Program-made: the position numbers and the translations under genes | Shown: positions 19,736 to 29,357 of the stretch, one piece after another | Layout of the letters: each line of letters starts with the position of its first letter | How positions within the stretch are numbered: position 1 is the first letter of the stretch | Notes under the pieces: generated by a model | What the model saw: only the letters and a program-made list of their open reading frames with translations | What the model was told of the DNA's origin: nothing | Database searches by the model: none | From: Prochlorococcus sp. AG-363-N16 | GTDB taxonomy: Bacteria > Cyanobacteriota > Cyanobacteriia > PCC-6307 > Cyanobiaceae | Length of the DNA: 64,000 nucleotides | Reading direction: 5' to 3' | Assembly: GCA_003280135.1 (NCBI GenBank) | Contig: QCFW01000003.1 | Coordinates: 1 to 64,000 of the forward strand

Positions 19736-19815
19736 GGATCAATTAATAGTTAAAATTTATTTTATGTCTGTTCCTTATACTGATAACTTCATAAACATGT
19801 ATTTCTTTTATTGAT

Positions 19816-20944
19816 TTGTTAGATCTTACAGATTTCAAGAGAGACCTTTCTTTACTTATTGATCGCCTGAGCAAAGCTCAGGACTGCCTTTGACGTCCCT
19901 GCGTTAAATGCTCGTCAAGCCGATTTTGAACAAATTGCCTCGCAACCAGACTTTTGGAATGATCAATTCAATGCCAAGAAGTTGATGAGGCAATTGGATG
20001 AAGTTAAAGATCAATTAAAAAAATTAAATGATTGGCAAAGAGTGATAAAAGATGCAAATGCATCTTTAGAACTCTTTGATCTAGACCCAGATGAGGAGAT
20101 GCTTTATGAGGCTAAAGAAGGACTTGATAAATTAAAAGTTGAATTAGATCTTTGGGAACTAGAACGTCTTTTAAGTGGTCCTTATGACAAAGAAGGAGCT
20201 GTTTTAACTATTAATGCTGGAGCTGGTGGGACAGATGCACAAGATTGGGCTCAAATGATTTTAAGAATGTATACCAGGTGGGCTGAAGAACATGGAATGT
20301 CCGTTACTATCAATGAACTTTCAGAAGGTGAAGAAGCTGGTATAAAAAGTGCGACTGTTGAGATTGAAGGTAGGTATGCATATGGTTATTTGCAGAAGGA
20401 AAAAGGAACTCATCGATTGGTAAGGATTTCTCCATTTAACGCAAATGGCAAGAGACAAACTAGTTTTGTTGGAGTTGAAGTTATGCCAAAACTTGAGCAA
20501 GAGGTTGATTTAGATATTCCAGACAAAGACTTAGAAATAACCACAAGTCGTTCTGGAGGCGCAGGTGGTCAAAATGTGAATAAAGTCGAGACTGCAGTGC
20601 GGATTCTTCATATTCCAACTGGTGTAGCTGTTCGATGTACGCAAGAACGATCACAGTTGCAAAATAAAGAGAAAGCTATGGCATTGCTGAAGTCGAAATT
20701 AATGATCATTGCTCAAGAACAAAGAGCTGCTGAAATTGCTGACATTAGAGGCGATATTGTTGAAGCTGCGTGGGGCAATCAAATACGTAATTATGTGTTT
20801 CATCCTTATCAAATGGTAAAGGATCTGCGAACATCTAAAGAGACCACTGACATTGATGCTGTTATGAATGGTGATTTAGATCCATTTATTCAGGCTCTTT
20901 TACTTCAGGTTCTAGATAACCAAGATAATGAATTAGACGATTAG
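19816..20944 (+). CDS. prfB: Peptide chain release factor 2, made by programmed +1 frameshift
   Basis: RF2 releases peptides at UGA and UAA. The gene has two frames: 25 codons from a TTG at 19816 end at an in-frame UGA (19891-19893), and the second frame resumes with GAC at 19892 and runs to TAG at 20944. Joined as 19816-19890 plus 19892-20944 it encodes 375 residues, normal for RF2. The first part reads '[20 protein letters not shown]', matching RF2 N-termini; the second part starts '[20 protein letters not shown]'. The GGQ motif is in '[13 protein letters not shown]'. No in-frame ATG exists before an upstream TAA, so TTG is the only reasonable common start. It heads a forward run through ybeY, dgkA and trpG. 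Confidence 0.95.
19880..19894 (+). promoter_or_regulatory. prfB programmed +1 frameshift site
   Basis: The sequence AGGACTGCCTTTGAC contains the canonical slippery CTT-TGA-C of bacterial prfB (19888-19894) with an AGGA Shine-Dalgarno-like element four bases upstream of CTT. When RF2 is scarce the ribosome pauses at UGA, the Leu tRNA slips from CUU to UUU and reading continues at GAC. The AGGA is weaker than the AGGGGG of E. coli. Both flanking frames give RF2-like protein, which is the main evidence. Confidence 0.92.
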
Positions 20945-20947
20945 TCA

Positions 20948-21136
20948 ATGACGAGAGAACCTTCTAAAAGCATTGCTCCAGAGCAAAAGAATTCATCGCC
21001 AAGTTTCGTTAAATTAGCGATGAAAAATATGGTTAAAAAAGGTAATCAGAGCTTATTACATTTTGGCTTTACGGCAGTTGGCTTTATAGCATTTATTCTT
21101 TTAGTTGCTGTACTAGGAAGACCTAACTTGCCATAG
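20948..21136 (+). CDS. Small DUF3188-type membrane protein
   Basis: A 62-residue protein with a basic, Ser-rich N-terminus and one C-terminal hydrophobic helix (about 39-57: 'FGFTAVGFIAFILLVAVLG'). It looks like the DUF3188 family of marine picocyanobacteria, of unknown function. It begins three bases after the prfB stop and ends 12 bases before ybeY, so it is translated from the same message. The consistent tight spacing supports a real gene. Confidence 0.75.
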   Translation: MTREPSKSIAPEQKNSSPSFVKLAMKNMVKKGNQSLLHFGFTAVGFIAFILLVAVLGRPNLP

Positions 21137-21148
21137 GCAATATTTAAA

Positions 21149-21736
21149 ATGAATTTAACTGCCACAGATAAACTTTCAATAGAAATTGATCTTTCATTTC
21201 ATGGTTTTTCTGATGTCAATTCCTTAGATGTAATTGATAAACAGACAAGAGAAATCTTAACTGAATCGGAAGTATGGGTTGAAAATTTTAGTGAATGGCT
21301 ATTTCGTATAAGCAATAACAATAGTTTAAACTGCCTACAAATTATTAGAAATAGACGGTTATTTAGCCTTGGCTTGAAATTTACTGATGATCAAAATATC
21401 TCTTTACTTAATAAAAAGTGGCGAAATTCTGATTCTTCAACAGATGTTCTTTCATTTTCTGCAATTGAAGAAAATATTGTCAATATCCCTTCAGAATTCC
21501 TTGAGTTAGGAGATATTATTGTTTCTATACCCACTGCATTCCATCAAGCAAAGGAATATGGTCATTCTTTAAGTATTGAGCTTCGATGGCTTGTTATTCA
21601 TGGTTTTCTTCATTTACTTGGCTGGGATCACCCTACTGAAGAGTCGCTTAATGAAATGCTTGCTTTGCAAGAAGAACTTCTTAAGGACTCAGCTAAGTTT
21701 CAAAATCATTTTTCTATAAGGAAAGAAAATTTATGA
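21149..21736 (+). CDS. ybeY: Endoribonuclease YbeY
   Basis: Zinc-dependent single-strand endoribonuclease involved in 16S rRNA 3'-end maturation and ribosome quality control. The zinc motif H-x3-H-x5-H is present as 'HGFLHLLGWDH' near residues 150-160. 'WRNSDSSTDVLSFSA' is the second signature. The 195 residues include an N-terminal extension of about 50 residues relative to E. coli, common in cyanobacteria. Its last four bases overlap the dgkA start (ATGA), which indicates coupling. Confidence 0.95.
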   Translation: MNLTATDKLSIEIDLSFHGFSDVNSLDVIDKQTREILTESEVWVENFSEWLFRISNNNSLNCLQIIRNRRLFSLGLKFTDDQNISLLNKKWRNSDSSTDVLSFSAIEENIVNIPSEFLELGDIIVSIPTAFHQAKEYGHSLSIELRWLVIHGFLHLLGWDHPTEESLNEMLALQEELLKDSAKFQNHFSIRKENL

Positions 21737-22188
21737 AAGAAGATAAAACAAAATTCTCAAATGGGATCGATGAACTTTCCACTAAAGAACACCAGCTTTA
21801 TAGGAAGGATTCTTGGCTAATTGCTAAAAACCTTTCTGCCAGTTTCAAATATGCAGTTCAAGGATTAATTTATACTTTTTCAAGTCAGCGGAATTTTCGT
21901 ATTCATATCTTAATTGGCATATTAGTTAGTTTTATTGCATTATGGTTGAATTTACCTTTTACCCATCTAGCAATTTTAGTTTTAACTATAGGGGTTGTTT
22001 TAATTTTAGAATTGCTCAACACTTCAATTGAAGCAGTAGTTGATCTCACTATTGGAAGGCGTTTTAATACTTTAGCGCGTACCGCAAAAGATTCTGCAGC
22101 GGCAGCTGTCTTGGTTGCGTCATTATGTTCAATTTTAATTGGGGCCTTTTTGATTTTGCCCCCGCTATTCATCAGGCTAAGTATCTGA
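21733..22188 (+). CDS. dgkA: Diacylglycerol kinase family (probable undecaprenol kinase)
   Basis: Small integral membrane kinase. The conserved 'ELLNTSIEAVVDLTIG' block near 95-110 carries the catalytic Glu, and 'AKDSAAAAVLVASLCS' follows. Three hydrophobic helices are evident. The basic N-terminal 'FKYAVQGLIYTFSSQRNFRIH' is typical of the Gram-positive and cyanobacterial type, which acts largely on undecaprenol; the true lipid substrate here is inferred. It is translationally coupled to ybeY, an association seen widely in bacteria. Confidence 0.93.
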   Translation: MKEDKTKFSNGIDELSTKEHQLYRKDSWLIAKNLSASFKYAVQGLIYTFSSQRNFRIHILIGILVSFIALWLNLPFTHLAILVLTIGVVLILELLNTSIEAVVDLTIGRRFNTLARTAKDSAAAAVLVASLCSILIGAFLILPPLFIRLSI

Positions 22189-22198
22189 GATTTTTTCA

Positions 22199-22786
22199 AT
22201 GCTCTTAGTTATCGACAATTACGACAGCTTTACCTTTAATCTTGTTCAATACTTGGGCGAGTTGGCATCTGATTATGTTGTAGCAAATGAAATTTGCGTA
22301 AAGCGTAATGATGTTATATCTATAGCTCAAATTAAAGAGTTAAAGCCTGATGCAATTCTCTTATCTCCTGGCCCAGGGGATCCTAAGCAATCAGGGGTTT
22401 GCTTAGATATTTTAAAAGAGCTTTCCCCATCTATACCCACTTTAGGAGTTTGTTTAGGGCATCAAGCAATAGCTGAAGTGTTTGGTGGAAAAATTGTCAG
22501 AGCAAATGAACTTATGCATGGGAAGACATCGCATGTTTTTCATACTGGTAATGACCTTTTTAGTGGATTACCTGATCCACTTGTTGCCACGAGATATCAC
22601 AGTCTTATTGTTGAAAGATCAACGCTCCCAGATTGTTTAGACATTACTGCTTGGCTTGATGATTATACGATTATGGGAATTAAGCATAGAGTCTATCCAC
22701 ATATTCAAGGAGTACAATTTCACCCTGAAAGTGTTTTAACTCAAGCTGGGCATCAATTACTGAGTAACTTCTTATGTTTGGCATAA
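22199..22786 (+). CDS. trpG: Anthranilate/aminodeoxychorismate synthase glutaminase component
   Basis: A class I glutamine amidotransferase, 195 residues. Catalytic C85 lies in 'LGVCLGHQAI', and the His/Glu pair is in 'VQFHPESVLT'. 'LLSPGPGDPKQSG' is the oxyanion region and 'NYDSFTFNLVQYLG' the family N-terminus. It supplies ammonia to TrpE, and in many bacteria also to PabB for folate. No trpE is nearby, so which partner it serves is open; one gene may serve both. Confidence 0.93.
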   Translation: MLLVIDNYDSFTFNLVQYLGELASDYVVANEICVKRNDVISIAQIKELKPDAILLSPGPGDPKQSGVCLDILKELSPSIPTLGVCLGHQAIAEVFGGKIVRANELMHGKTSHVFHTGNDLFSGLPDPLVATRYHSLIVERSTLPDCLDITAWLDDYTIMGIKHRVYPHIQGVQFHPESVLTQAGHQLLSNFLCLA

Positions 22787-22819
22787 ATCCAGGCCAAAAA
22801 CTTGTTACATTTGTTTTCT

Positions 22820-23569
22820 ATGGTTTTTTTTATGATTAAGTACTTTCCCCTATTTCGATCAATAATTAAGTCATGGTTCTTTTTAATGATCTTTGCCTTT
22901 GTTTTTAATTCACAAGCAAAGGCAGATACTATTCAGATTACTAGTTTTGGTCATAGTTCATTTTTAATTAAGGGAGGAGGGTATCGAGTTTTGATCAACC
23001 CTTTTACTCCTGTTGCATGCGCCGAAGGTTTAAGAAAACCAAATGTCACAGCAGATGTAATACTTGCAAGTTCTGAATTAGCTGATGAGGGTTCTAGTGC
23101 TTACAAAGGTAAATTTTTTGTTGAGCCAGGTGTTTATAACGTCAAAGGTTTACGTTTTCAGGGCTTGTCTTCTCCACATGATCGTGTAGGAGGACGACGT
23201 TTTGGTTTTTCAACTGCATGGCAATGGAATCAAGGAGGTGTTAATTTCGTCCATCTTGGAGGTAACGTTACACCTGTCAAATTTCAAGACAAATTACTTT
23301 ATGGTAGACCAGATGTATTATTTCTAGCTGTTGGTGGTGGTGCCAAGGTTTATAACGGTCAAGAGGCCTCGGAGGTAGTTCGTGTTTTAAATCCTAGAAT
23401 TGTCATCCCAGTACAGTATGTAAAAAACAAAAGATTAGAGAATTGTGATCAAACTGACATTAAGCCCTTTTTAAATTCAATGGAGGGAATCAAATTTAAG
23501 AAAATAGGTAAAACTTATAAGTTACCAAGACGTTTTCCAGAAAATACGGTGATAAAACTTATGCCTTAG
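22820..23569 (+). CDS. Secreted metallo-beta-lactamase-fold protein without the canonical metal motif
   Basis: About 249 residues from the ATG at 22820 (alternatives: TTG 22802, ATG 22832). A hydrophobic signal or anchor near residues 15-35 ends in 'SQAKADT', a plausible cleavage site. The mature part starts 'IQITSFGHSSFLIKGGG' and '.RVLINPFTP', as in UPF0173-like MBL-fold hydrolases. Where the family has HxHxDH after the 'ADVIL' strand, this protein reads 'ADVILASSELADE', and the HLGD position reads 'HLGGN'. So the usual zinc ligands are mostly missing, suggesting a non-enzymatic or altered role. It overlaps the convergent hisC stop by four bases. Confidence 0.8.
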   Translation: MVFFMIKYFPLFRSIIKSWFFLMIFAFVFNSQAKADTIQITSFGHSSFLIKGGGYRVLINPFTPVACAEGLRKPNVTADVILASSELADEGSSAYKGKFFVEPGVYNVKGLRFQGLSSPHDRVGGRRFGFSTAWQWNQGGVNFVHLGGNVTPVKFQDKLLYGRPDVLFLAVGGGAKVYNGQEASEVVRVLNPRIVIPVQYVKNKRLENCDQTDIKPFLNSMEGIKFKKIGKTYKLPRRFPENTVIKLMP

Positions 23570-24681
23570 ATACCCTCAGCTTTCTGAAATGCTCTCCAGA
23601 ATGTTTCCATTTGAGATTTTGTGCCGATCGATACTCTTAAAGAGCCTTCAATTAATGGTTTGTTCTTCATATTTCTGATTAAGATACCGTTAGCTTTTAG
23701 AGAAGATTCAATTTCTGAAGAATCTTTTTTAGGCCATATTAAAAAGTAATTGCCACTATCAATGTGATGCTTTATTTCATATGTCAATAGTTTCTCGTGG
23801 ATCCATTTACGTGCGTCTAGGACTTGTCGAACATAATTATCAATATATTCTTGATCTTTAAGAGCAGCAAATGCTGCTTTCACAGCAAAACTATTAATAT
23901 CATATGGACCAGTTACTCTTTTTATTCGATTGATAACTTCTTTATTACCTATACCAAAGCCTATTCGTAAACCTGCTAGGCCAGATATTTTTGAAAGAGA
24001 CCTTAATACCACTATGTTTGGAGTTTGAGAGAAATCAATTATAGGTAAGATACTATCTCCTAAAAATGCCTCGTATAATTCGTCAACTATGATTAACGTT
24101 CTTGGTGACAAAAAAGCTAATTCAAGAATATTCTTTGCTGATGTCTTTGTGCCTGTAGGATTATTAGGATTACAAATCATTAGAAGCCTAGGCTTGTCTT
24201 TTTTTAATGAATCTTTAATTGCATTTAAAGGAAAAGAAAAATTTCTAGCTTCATAAGGAATTTCTATTATTTGCATTCCTTGCATATTTGCACATGGGTT
24301 GTAATAGCCAAAAGTAGGTAATGTTGTTAGAAACTTCTCTTTTGCGTTGCCATAGGAATGAAAAATTGCATGTATTGCGCTATCAACACCATTAAATAGT
24401 CCAATTTGAGATGGCTCAAGATGTGTTTTGTTTAGCGAATTAAGACTGTTAGCGGCTGCTTGTTGAAGTCCATTATATTCAGGATAAGTAGCAATTTCCT
24501 TGGAAGAAATACTACGTATTGCATCAATAACTTTTGGACTTGGACCTATTGTATTTTCGTTAAAGTCAAGGCGAAGAAGATTTCTTCTTCCTTCTAAAGG
24601 TGCAATATATGGATTCATATTTTCTATCTCTTGCCGTGGCTTGGGGAAGTGTGAGGATATTGAATTATCTAAATTTTCCAT
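23566..24681 (-). CDS. hisC: Histidinol-phosphate aminotransferase family protein
   Basis: A class II PLP aminotransferase of the HisC type. 'RLDFNENTIGPSP' near the N-terminus, 'CNPNNPTGTKTS' and 'VDELYEAFLGDS' in the middle, and 'VLRSLSKISGLAGLRIGFGIG' with the PLP lysine (SLSK) are clear. I start at the ATG at 24681 (371 residues) because it forms a TAATG overlap with the argS stop; an in-frame GTG at 24753 would bury 24 codons in argS. A second HisC-fold aminotransferase lies at 38711-39796, so the true histidine enzyme could be either this one or another gene; this is the better candidate. Confidence 0.85.
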   Translation of the reverse strand: MENLDNSISSHFPKPRQEIENMNPYIAPLEGRRNLLRLDFNENTIGPSPKVIDAIRSISSKEIATYPEYNGLQQAAANSLNSLNKTHLEPSQIGLFNGVDSAIHAIFHSYGNAKEKFLTTLPTFGYYNPCANMQGMQIIEIPYEARNFSFPLNAIKDSLKKDKPRLLMICNPNNPTGTKTSAKNILELAFLSPRTLIIVDELYEAFLGDSILPIIDFSQTPNIVVLRSLSKISGLAGLRIGFGIGNKEVINRIKRVTGPYDINSFAVKAAFAALKDQEYIDNYVRQVLDARKWIHEKLLTYEIKHHIDSGNYFLIWPKKDSSEIESSLKANGILIRNMKNKPLIEGSLRVSIGTKSQMETFWRAFQKAEGI

Positions 24682-26483
24682 TACATTCTTTCCAAAGTTT
24701 TTATGCCTAGAAGGTTTAGACCTAGCTTTAAAGTGTCTGCAGTGAGTCGACACAAAAGCAAACGACTCGACTTTGAAGGTTCCTTTGATTTTAAAATAGG
24801 TATTTGATCATAGAAGCGGTTGAAAACTTGACATAATTCATAAAGATAACTGCAAAGACGATTTGGTAATAATTCCGCTTCAACTTGAAGGATTATTTCA
24901 TCAAACTTTAGTAATTCGCGTATAAGATTCCACTCTTGTTTTTCTGAGTAGTCTATGTTGATAGATTGTGGATTCAGGTTTCCTTCTTTGCGGTTAATTC
25001 CTGCAATCCTTACTAAGGAATATAGGAGATAGGGTGCTGTATTACCTTGCAAAGCAAGCATTCGATCAAAACTAAACTGATAGTTTGTGATTCTATTTTG
25101 ACTTAGATCTGCATATTTGACTGCAGAAATACCAATTACTCTTGAGACATTCTCTATAAACTCTAGGCTTTCTGTACGTCCTTCTTCTTTTAGTCTTCTA
25201 ATAAGATCTAATTTTGCACGATTAACTGCTTCATTAAGCAGATCTTTAAGCTTAACGGTTTCGCCAGAACGAGTTTTTAATTTTTTACCATCTTCTCCTT
25301 GTACTAAACCAAATGGCACGTGCTCAACACTACAGTCTTTAGGTATCCATTTTGCTCGTTTTGCAACTTGAAAAACACCTGCAAAGTGACTGGCTTGTCC
25401 TGCATCAGTGATATAAATTAAACGACAGGCACCATCACCTGCAGGCTTTTTATTTAATCGGTATCTAATAGCTGCTAAATCAGTTGTTGCATAATTAAAA
25501 CCACCGTCAGTTTTTTGAATAATTAGTGGCATTGCTTTACCTTCTTTCCCTTTGAAATCATCTAAAAAGACACACTTGGCACCTTGATCTGTGACTAATA
25601 AACTTAATCGATCAAGATCATCGATAACTTTTTTTAAGAATGGGTTGTAAAAAGATTCACCTCTTTCTTCAAGTCGAATATCAAGTAGATTATAGATTTC
25701 CTGAAACTCTTTGCGTGATTGATCGCATAATAATTTCCATGCTTTGATTGTTTTAGATTCACGTTGCTGTAGCTTTATTACTTCTTGCCTAGCATTAACT
25801 TGGAAAGCCTCATCATTATCAAATCGCTGTTTAGCTTCTTTATAAAACATCACTAAATCTCCAAGATCAAATGCGTTAGCTGTTTCAAGTGCTTGTGGTG
25901 CAACTGATTTTAAGTGTGCTATAAGCATGCCAAACTGAGTTCCCCAATCCCCTACATGATTGAGACGTAGGACTGAATATCCACGAAATTCAAGAAGTCT
26001 AGCAATTGAATCACCAATAATTGTTGAACGTAGGTGCCCTACATGCATTTCCTTTGCAATATTGGGACTTGAGAAGTCAACGACTATAGGTGAAAGTTCT
26101 TTACTTTTATGTATCACTGGCACTGCCAATTTCTTATCGTTTAGCCTCTTTTGTATTTCAGATTTAAGACAATGTTCTTGGAGTCTTAAATTTATAAATC
26201 CTGGACCCGCTATTTCTGGTGGCAGACAAATCTTTTTAAATTCACTATTTTTCTGTAGCTCTTTAACAATTGTTTCGGCAATATCACGAGGCTTTTGTTG
26301 GATTAACTTAGATAAACCCATGGCACCATTGATTTGGAAATCTCCAAACTGAGATTTACTTGCGGGTACTAGTTGAGGGTCTAAACGTTTGCCTAGTTTT
26401 TTTGCCAATAAATTGGCTTCAGGAAAAGTCTCTTCAAAAGTAAGAATTATTATTTTTTCTAAGCTTTGATAAAGAGATCTCAT
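24681..26483 (-). CDS. argS: Arginyl-tRNA synthetase
   Basis: Charges tRNA-Arg. The class I signature HIGH appears as 'HVGH' in '[18 protein letters not shown]' (about residue 145). '[20 protein letters not shown]' is the family replacement for KMSKS. The N-terminal Add1-like domain (about 1-115) and C-terminal DALR anticodon-binding domain ending in '[10 protein letters not shown]' complete the enzyme; 600 residues is normal. It overlaps nadC by four bases and hisC by one, in a reverse run. Confidence 0.97.
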   Translation of the reverse strand: MRSLYQSLEKIIILTFEETFPEANLLAKKLGKRLDPQLVPASKSQFGDFQINGAMGLSKLIQQKPRDIAETIVKELQKNSEFKKICLPPEIAGPGFINLRLQEHCLKSEIQKRLNDKKLAVPVIHKSKELSPIVVDFSSPNIAKEMHVGHLRSTIIGDSIARLLEFRGYSVLRLNHVGDWGTQFGMLIAHLKSVAPQALETANAFDLGDLVMFYKEAKQRFDNDEAFQVNARQEVIKLQQRESKTIKAWKLLCDQSRKEFQEIYNLLDIRLEERGESFYNPFLKKVIDDLDRLSLLVTDQGAKCVFLDDFKGKEGKAMPLIIQKTDGGFNYATTDLAAIRYRLNKKPAGDGACRLIYITDAGQASHFAGVFQVAKRAKWIPKDCSVEHVPFGLVQGEDGKKLKTRSGETVKLKDLLNEAVNRAKLDLIRRLKEEGRTESLEFIENVSRVIGISAVKYADLSQNRITNYQFSFDRMLALQGNTAPYLLYSLVRIAGINRKEGNLNPQSINIDYSEKQEWNLIRELLKFDEIILQVEAELLPNRLCSYLYELCQVFNRFYDQIPILKSKEPSKSSRLLLCRLTADTLKLGLNLLGIKTLERM

Positions 26484-27364
26484 TCTTCTGGTGTTGTAGT
26501 TGTATTGAAGCGCATACTAAAATCTACCCAGCTACTTTGAGTAATAGGAGCACTTGTAGATATTAAGTCAATGCCTGTAGCGGCATATCTTTTAAGGTCT
26601 GTTGTTTTAATTCCGGAAGCTTCTAAAACAATTTGATCAGATTGTCTTTGAAGAGAATTTTGTTTTGCTAAATCTCTTAAGCGAGGGACGAGTTGTTTGA
26701 GTTGATCTGGAGTCATTTCATCAAGTAATACTCCATCAGCTCCATATATTACGGCTTCTTTGGCTTGTTGTATTGTTTCTGCTTCAACAATGATTTTTGT
26801 TGTCCAAGGAATGTTTTTTCTAAGAACTTGAATTGATTCTTGAATGCCTTCACTCCAAGCTATATGATTTTCCTTTAACATTGCAGCATCATCTAAACCC
26901 ATTCTATGATTAATACCTCCTCCACATCTAATTGCATATTTTTCAATTAACCTTAGTCCAGGTGTTGTTTTTCTTGTATCTGATAGAAACACACCTGTAC
27001 CTTCTAACTCATTAACAAGCTTATTGGTATGAGTAGCGATACCCGATAAATGCATCCCTATGTTTAACGATGTGCGCTCTCCTGATAAAAGTGAGGATCT
27101 TGGCCCCTTTAAATCTAAGATTTTTTGATTATTCTTAAATGCTTCTCCTTCTTGTATATGTATATCGACTTCTACTAAGGGATCTAAACGTTGAAATAAT
27201 TGTTTAATGATTGGACCACCACAAAAAATACCGTTTTGTTTTGTTATCCAGTGGGCACAATAGATTTTATTGTCGATTGGAAATACTGTTAAGTCACCTC
27301 GTCCTATATCTTCATTTAACCAAGAGTCTAAAAGAGTGTTTATGGCGGGAAGTCGCAATTGCAT
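26480..27364 (-). CDS. nadC: Nicotinate-nucleotide pyrophosphorylase (carboxylating)
   Basis: Forms nicotinate mononucleotide from quinolinate and PRPP in NAD synthesis. The 294 residues have '[16 protein letters not shown]', '[24 protein letters not shown]', '[39 protein letters not shown]' regions (substrate-binding Arg/Lys) and '[22 protein letters not shown]'. It lies four bases after mnmE and overlaps argS by four. The combination is unlikely to reflect shared function. Confidence 0.96.
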   Translation of the reverse strand: MQLRLPAINTLLDSWLNEDIGRGDLTVFPIDNKIYCAHWITKQNGIFCGGPIIKQLFQRLDPLVEVDIHIQEGEAFKNNQKILDLKGPRSSLLSGERTSLNIGMHLSGIATHTNKLVNELEGTGVFLSDTRKTTPGLRLIEKYAIRCGGGINHRMGLDDAAMLKENHIAWSEGIQESIQVLRKNIPWTTKIIVEAETIQQAKEAVIYGADGVLLDEMTPDQLKQLVPRLRDLAKQNSLQRQSDQIVLEASGIKTTDLKRYAATGIDLISTSAPITQSSWVDFSMRFNTTTTPEE

Positions 27365-27368
27365 GAAT

Positions 27369-28736
27369 TTATTTTCCGATACAAAAACGTGAAAATATCC
27401 TATCTAGAATTGCTTCTGAAATCTCATCACCTGTTAATTCTCCTAAGTTTCTAACAGCTTCGCGTAGATCTATAGTCCAAAAATCCCATGGTAGGCATTG
27501 AGTCTCTTCCGCTAGAACTCTACTAAGAGCTTTTGAACAAGAACTAACAAGATCAATTTGTCTTTCATTTAGGGCAATTTCTATTCCTTGAGTTTTAGTT
27601 GCGCCAACTATTTTTAAAAGCTTAAAGATCAAGTCTTCTTTACCCTCTCCTGTTAATGCGCTCATATGCACATCAGGTTTGAAGCTATTAGATTCAATTT
27701 TTAAATCTACTTTATTGCCAACTACGAGTTTAGGAATATTTTCAGGGATATTGCTTAGGAGGTCTTGATTGGACTTATTCCAGCCAATACTAAGATCAAA
27801 AATGATAATAACAATATCTGCACTCATTATAGCTTTCTCACTTCTAGCAATACCTATTTTTTCTACAACATTTTTCGTTGGTCTAATGCCAGCACTATCA
27901 ATCAGGGTTATGGGTATTCCTTCTAAAATGATTTCACTTTCTAATAGATCTCTAGTTGTTCCAGGGACATTTGTTACGATAGCTTTTTCTTCTTGAGAAA
28001 GTAAATTAAGCAGTGAACTTTTTCCAACATTTGGCAGACCTATAAGTGCGACTTTTAATCCATTTCTAATCAATCTACCTTGTCTTCCTTCTAAAACTAA
28101 TTGATCGAGTTTTTGTTGAACTTGTTTGAGATCTTTAATCAACTTAGTTCTATTAAGAGGAGGCAGTTCATCTGCAAAATCAATTCTTGCTTCAATTTCA
28201 CTTAAGTTATCAAGAAGTTTGTTTCTGAGATTATTAATTTTAAGATTTAGATGACCCTCTACTCCAGCTATAGCGAGTTGAGCAGCTTTCTTGGTCTTTG
28301 CACTTATTAAGTCATTAATTGCTTCTGCTTGAGTAAGATTTAGCCTTCCATTCAAAACAGCACGTTGACTAAATTCACCTGGCATAGCCCTTCTGACATT
28401 TGGTTGTTTTAAAATTTCTTCAAGCACTCTTTGGACAGTTATTAACCCCCCATGGCATTGAATTTCCACTACATCTTCGCCAGTGAAGCTTTTTGGGCCA
28501 TCCATTACTAAAATTAATACTTCATCAATATTTGCTGTAGTTTTCTGATCTACAACATGCCCATAAAGAATCGTATGACTTTTCCAAGCTTTGTTTCCTG
28601 GGATATTCACAATTGCTTGAGCAGCTTTCTTTGCACATGGACCTGAAATCCGAATTACTGCAATACCTCCTTGCCCAGGTGCAACGGCAGACGCTAAGGC
28701 TGCAATTGTTTCTTCAGTGGGAAAATCGAAATTCAT
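27369..28736 (-). CDS. mnmE: tRNA modification GTPase MnmE
   Basis: With MnmG, adds the carboxymethylaminomethyl group at wobble uridine 34. From the ATG at 28736 the protein has 455 residues, the normal size; a TTG 11 codons upstream is less likely. N-terminal folate-binding domain begins 'TEETIAALASAVAPGQGGIAVIR'-like sequence; the GTPase domain has the P-loop 'GLPNVGKS' (233-240), 'DSAGIR' and 'NKVD'; the essential C-terminus 'FCIGK' is intact. It heads the minus-strand run mnmE-nadC-argS-hisC and is divergent from the DUF2062 gene. Confidence 0.96.
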   Translation of the reverse strand: MNFDFPTEETIAALASAVAPGQGGIAVIRISGPCAKKAAQAIVNIPGNKAWKSHTILYGHVVDQKTTANIDEVLILVMDGPKSFTGEDVVEIQCHGGLITVQRVLEEILKQPNVRRAMPGEFSQRAVLNGRLNLTQAEAINDLISAKTKKAAQLAIAGVEGHLNLKINNLRNKLLDNLSEIEARIDFADELPPLNRTKLIKDLKQVQQKLDQLVLEGRQGRLIRNGLKVALIGLPNVGKSSLLNLLSQEEKAIVTNVPGTTRDLLESEIILEGIPITLIDSAGIRPTKNVVEKIGIARSEKAIMSADIVIIIFDLSIGWNKSNQDLLSNIPENIPKLVVGNKVDLKIESNSFKPDVHMSALTGEGKEDLIFKLLKIVGATKTQGIEIALNERQIDLVSSCSKALSRVLAEETQCLPWDFWTIDLREAVRNLGELTGDEISEAILDRIFSRFCIGK

Positions 28737-28808
28737 TAATTTAAGAATGGCAATATTCTTTACGATCAATTTGAGTTTTTATTTTAAAGCTCTACAGATC
28801 GGCATTTA

Positions 28809-29270
28809 ATGCTTGCAAAATTATTTAATTCGATGAAAAGAATTAGAAAAAAGATTGCTTGGCTATGGAGGCAAGAAGGTTCACCTGCTAAACGAGCAAG
28901 AGGAATTGCTGTAGGAGTATTTAGTGGATGCTTCCCTTTTTTTGGTTTTCAGACTCTCATTGGGATTGGGTTAGCAAGGTTATGCAAAGGTAATATTCTA
29001 CTTGCAGGGTTAGCAACCTGGATAAGTAATCCTTTTACGTATTTGCCATTGTTTTGGCTTAATTATGAAGTCGGAGAGTTTTTTTTAGGAGTTAGAAAAA
29101 AAACTCAACATATTCCTGACTTATCTCAAGACGAAATAATAAGCCAAGGTTGGCTATTTAGTAGCAGAATTCTAATAGGGTCTTCAATTGTTGGGTTATT
29201 CTTAGGAGCATTTTTTGGAGTTATCTTTTATGTATTGTTTAGACATTTATCGATTAAGAAGTTTAAGTAA
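28809..29270 (+). CDS. DUF2062 membrane protein
   Basis: A 153-residue protein with a basic N-terminus ('RIRKKIAWLWRQEGSPAKRARG') followed by three hydrophobic helices. 'IAVGVFSGCFPFFGFQTLIGIGLARL' and 'WISNPFTYLPLFWLNYEVG' are the marks of DUF2062, a family often linked to lipid or glycan synthesis genes, but of unproven function. No such partner is next to it here. It converges with the rsh gene, 87 bases between stops. Confidence 0.82.
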   Translation: MLAKLFNSMKRIRKKIAWLWRQEGSPAKRARGIAVGVFSGCFPFFGFQTLIGIGLARLCKGNILLAGLATWISNPFTYLPLFWLNYEVGEFFLGVRKKTQHIPDLSQDEIISQGWLFSSRILIGSSIVGLFLGAFFGVIFYVLFRHLSIKKFK

Positions 29271-29357
29271 TAAATGCTATTGATAAGTCCAGGAAACTCT
29301 TAATAATTTGGGAGCTCCATATGTGGATATTAGAGGTTCTTGGGTTGCTGAGTATTT

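Noticed and set aside
19982-20944. Shorter prfB starting at an internal ATG
   Set aside because: Would lose the conserved N-terminal RF2 domain that is encoded upstream through the frameshift.
24682-24753. Longer hisC N-terminus within argS
   Set aside because: The 24 extra residues are out-of-frame argS sequence; the TAATG start fits better.
25960-26352. 130-codon plus-strand frame over argS
   Set aside because: Antisense shadow of the HVGH region.
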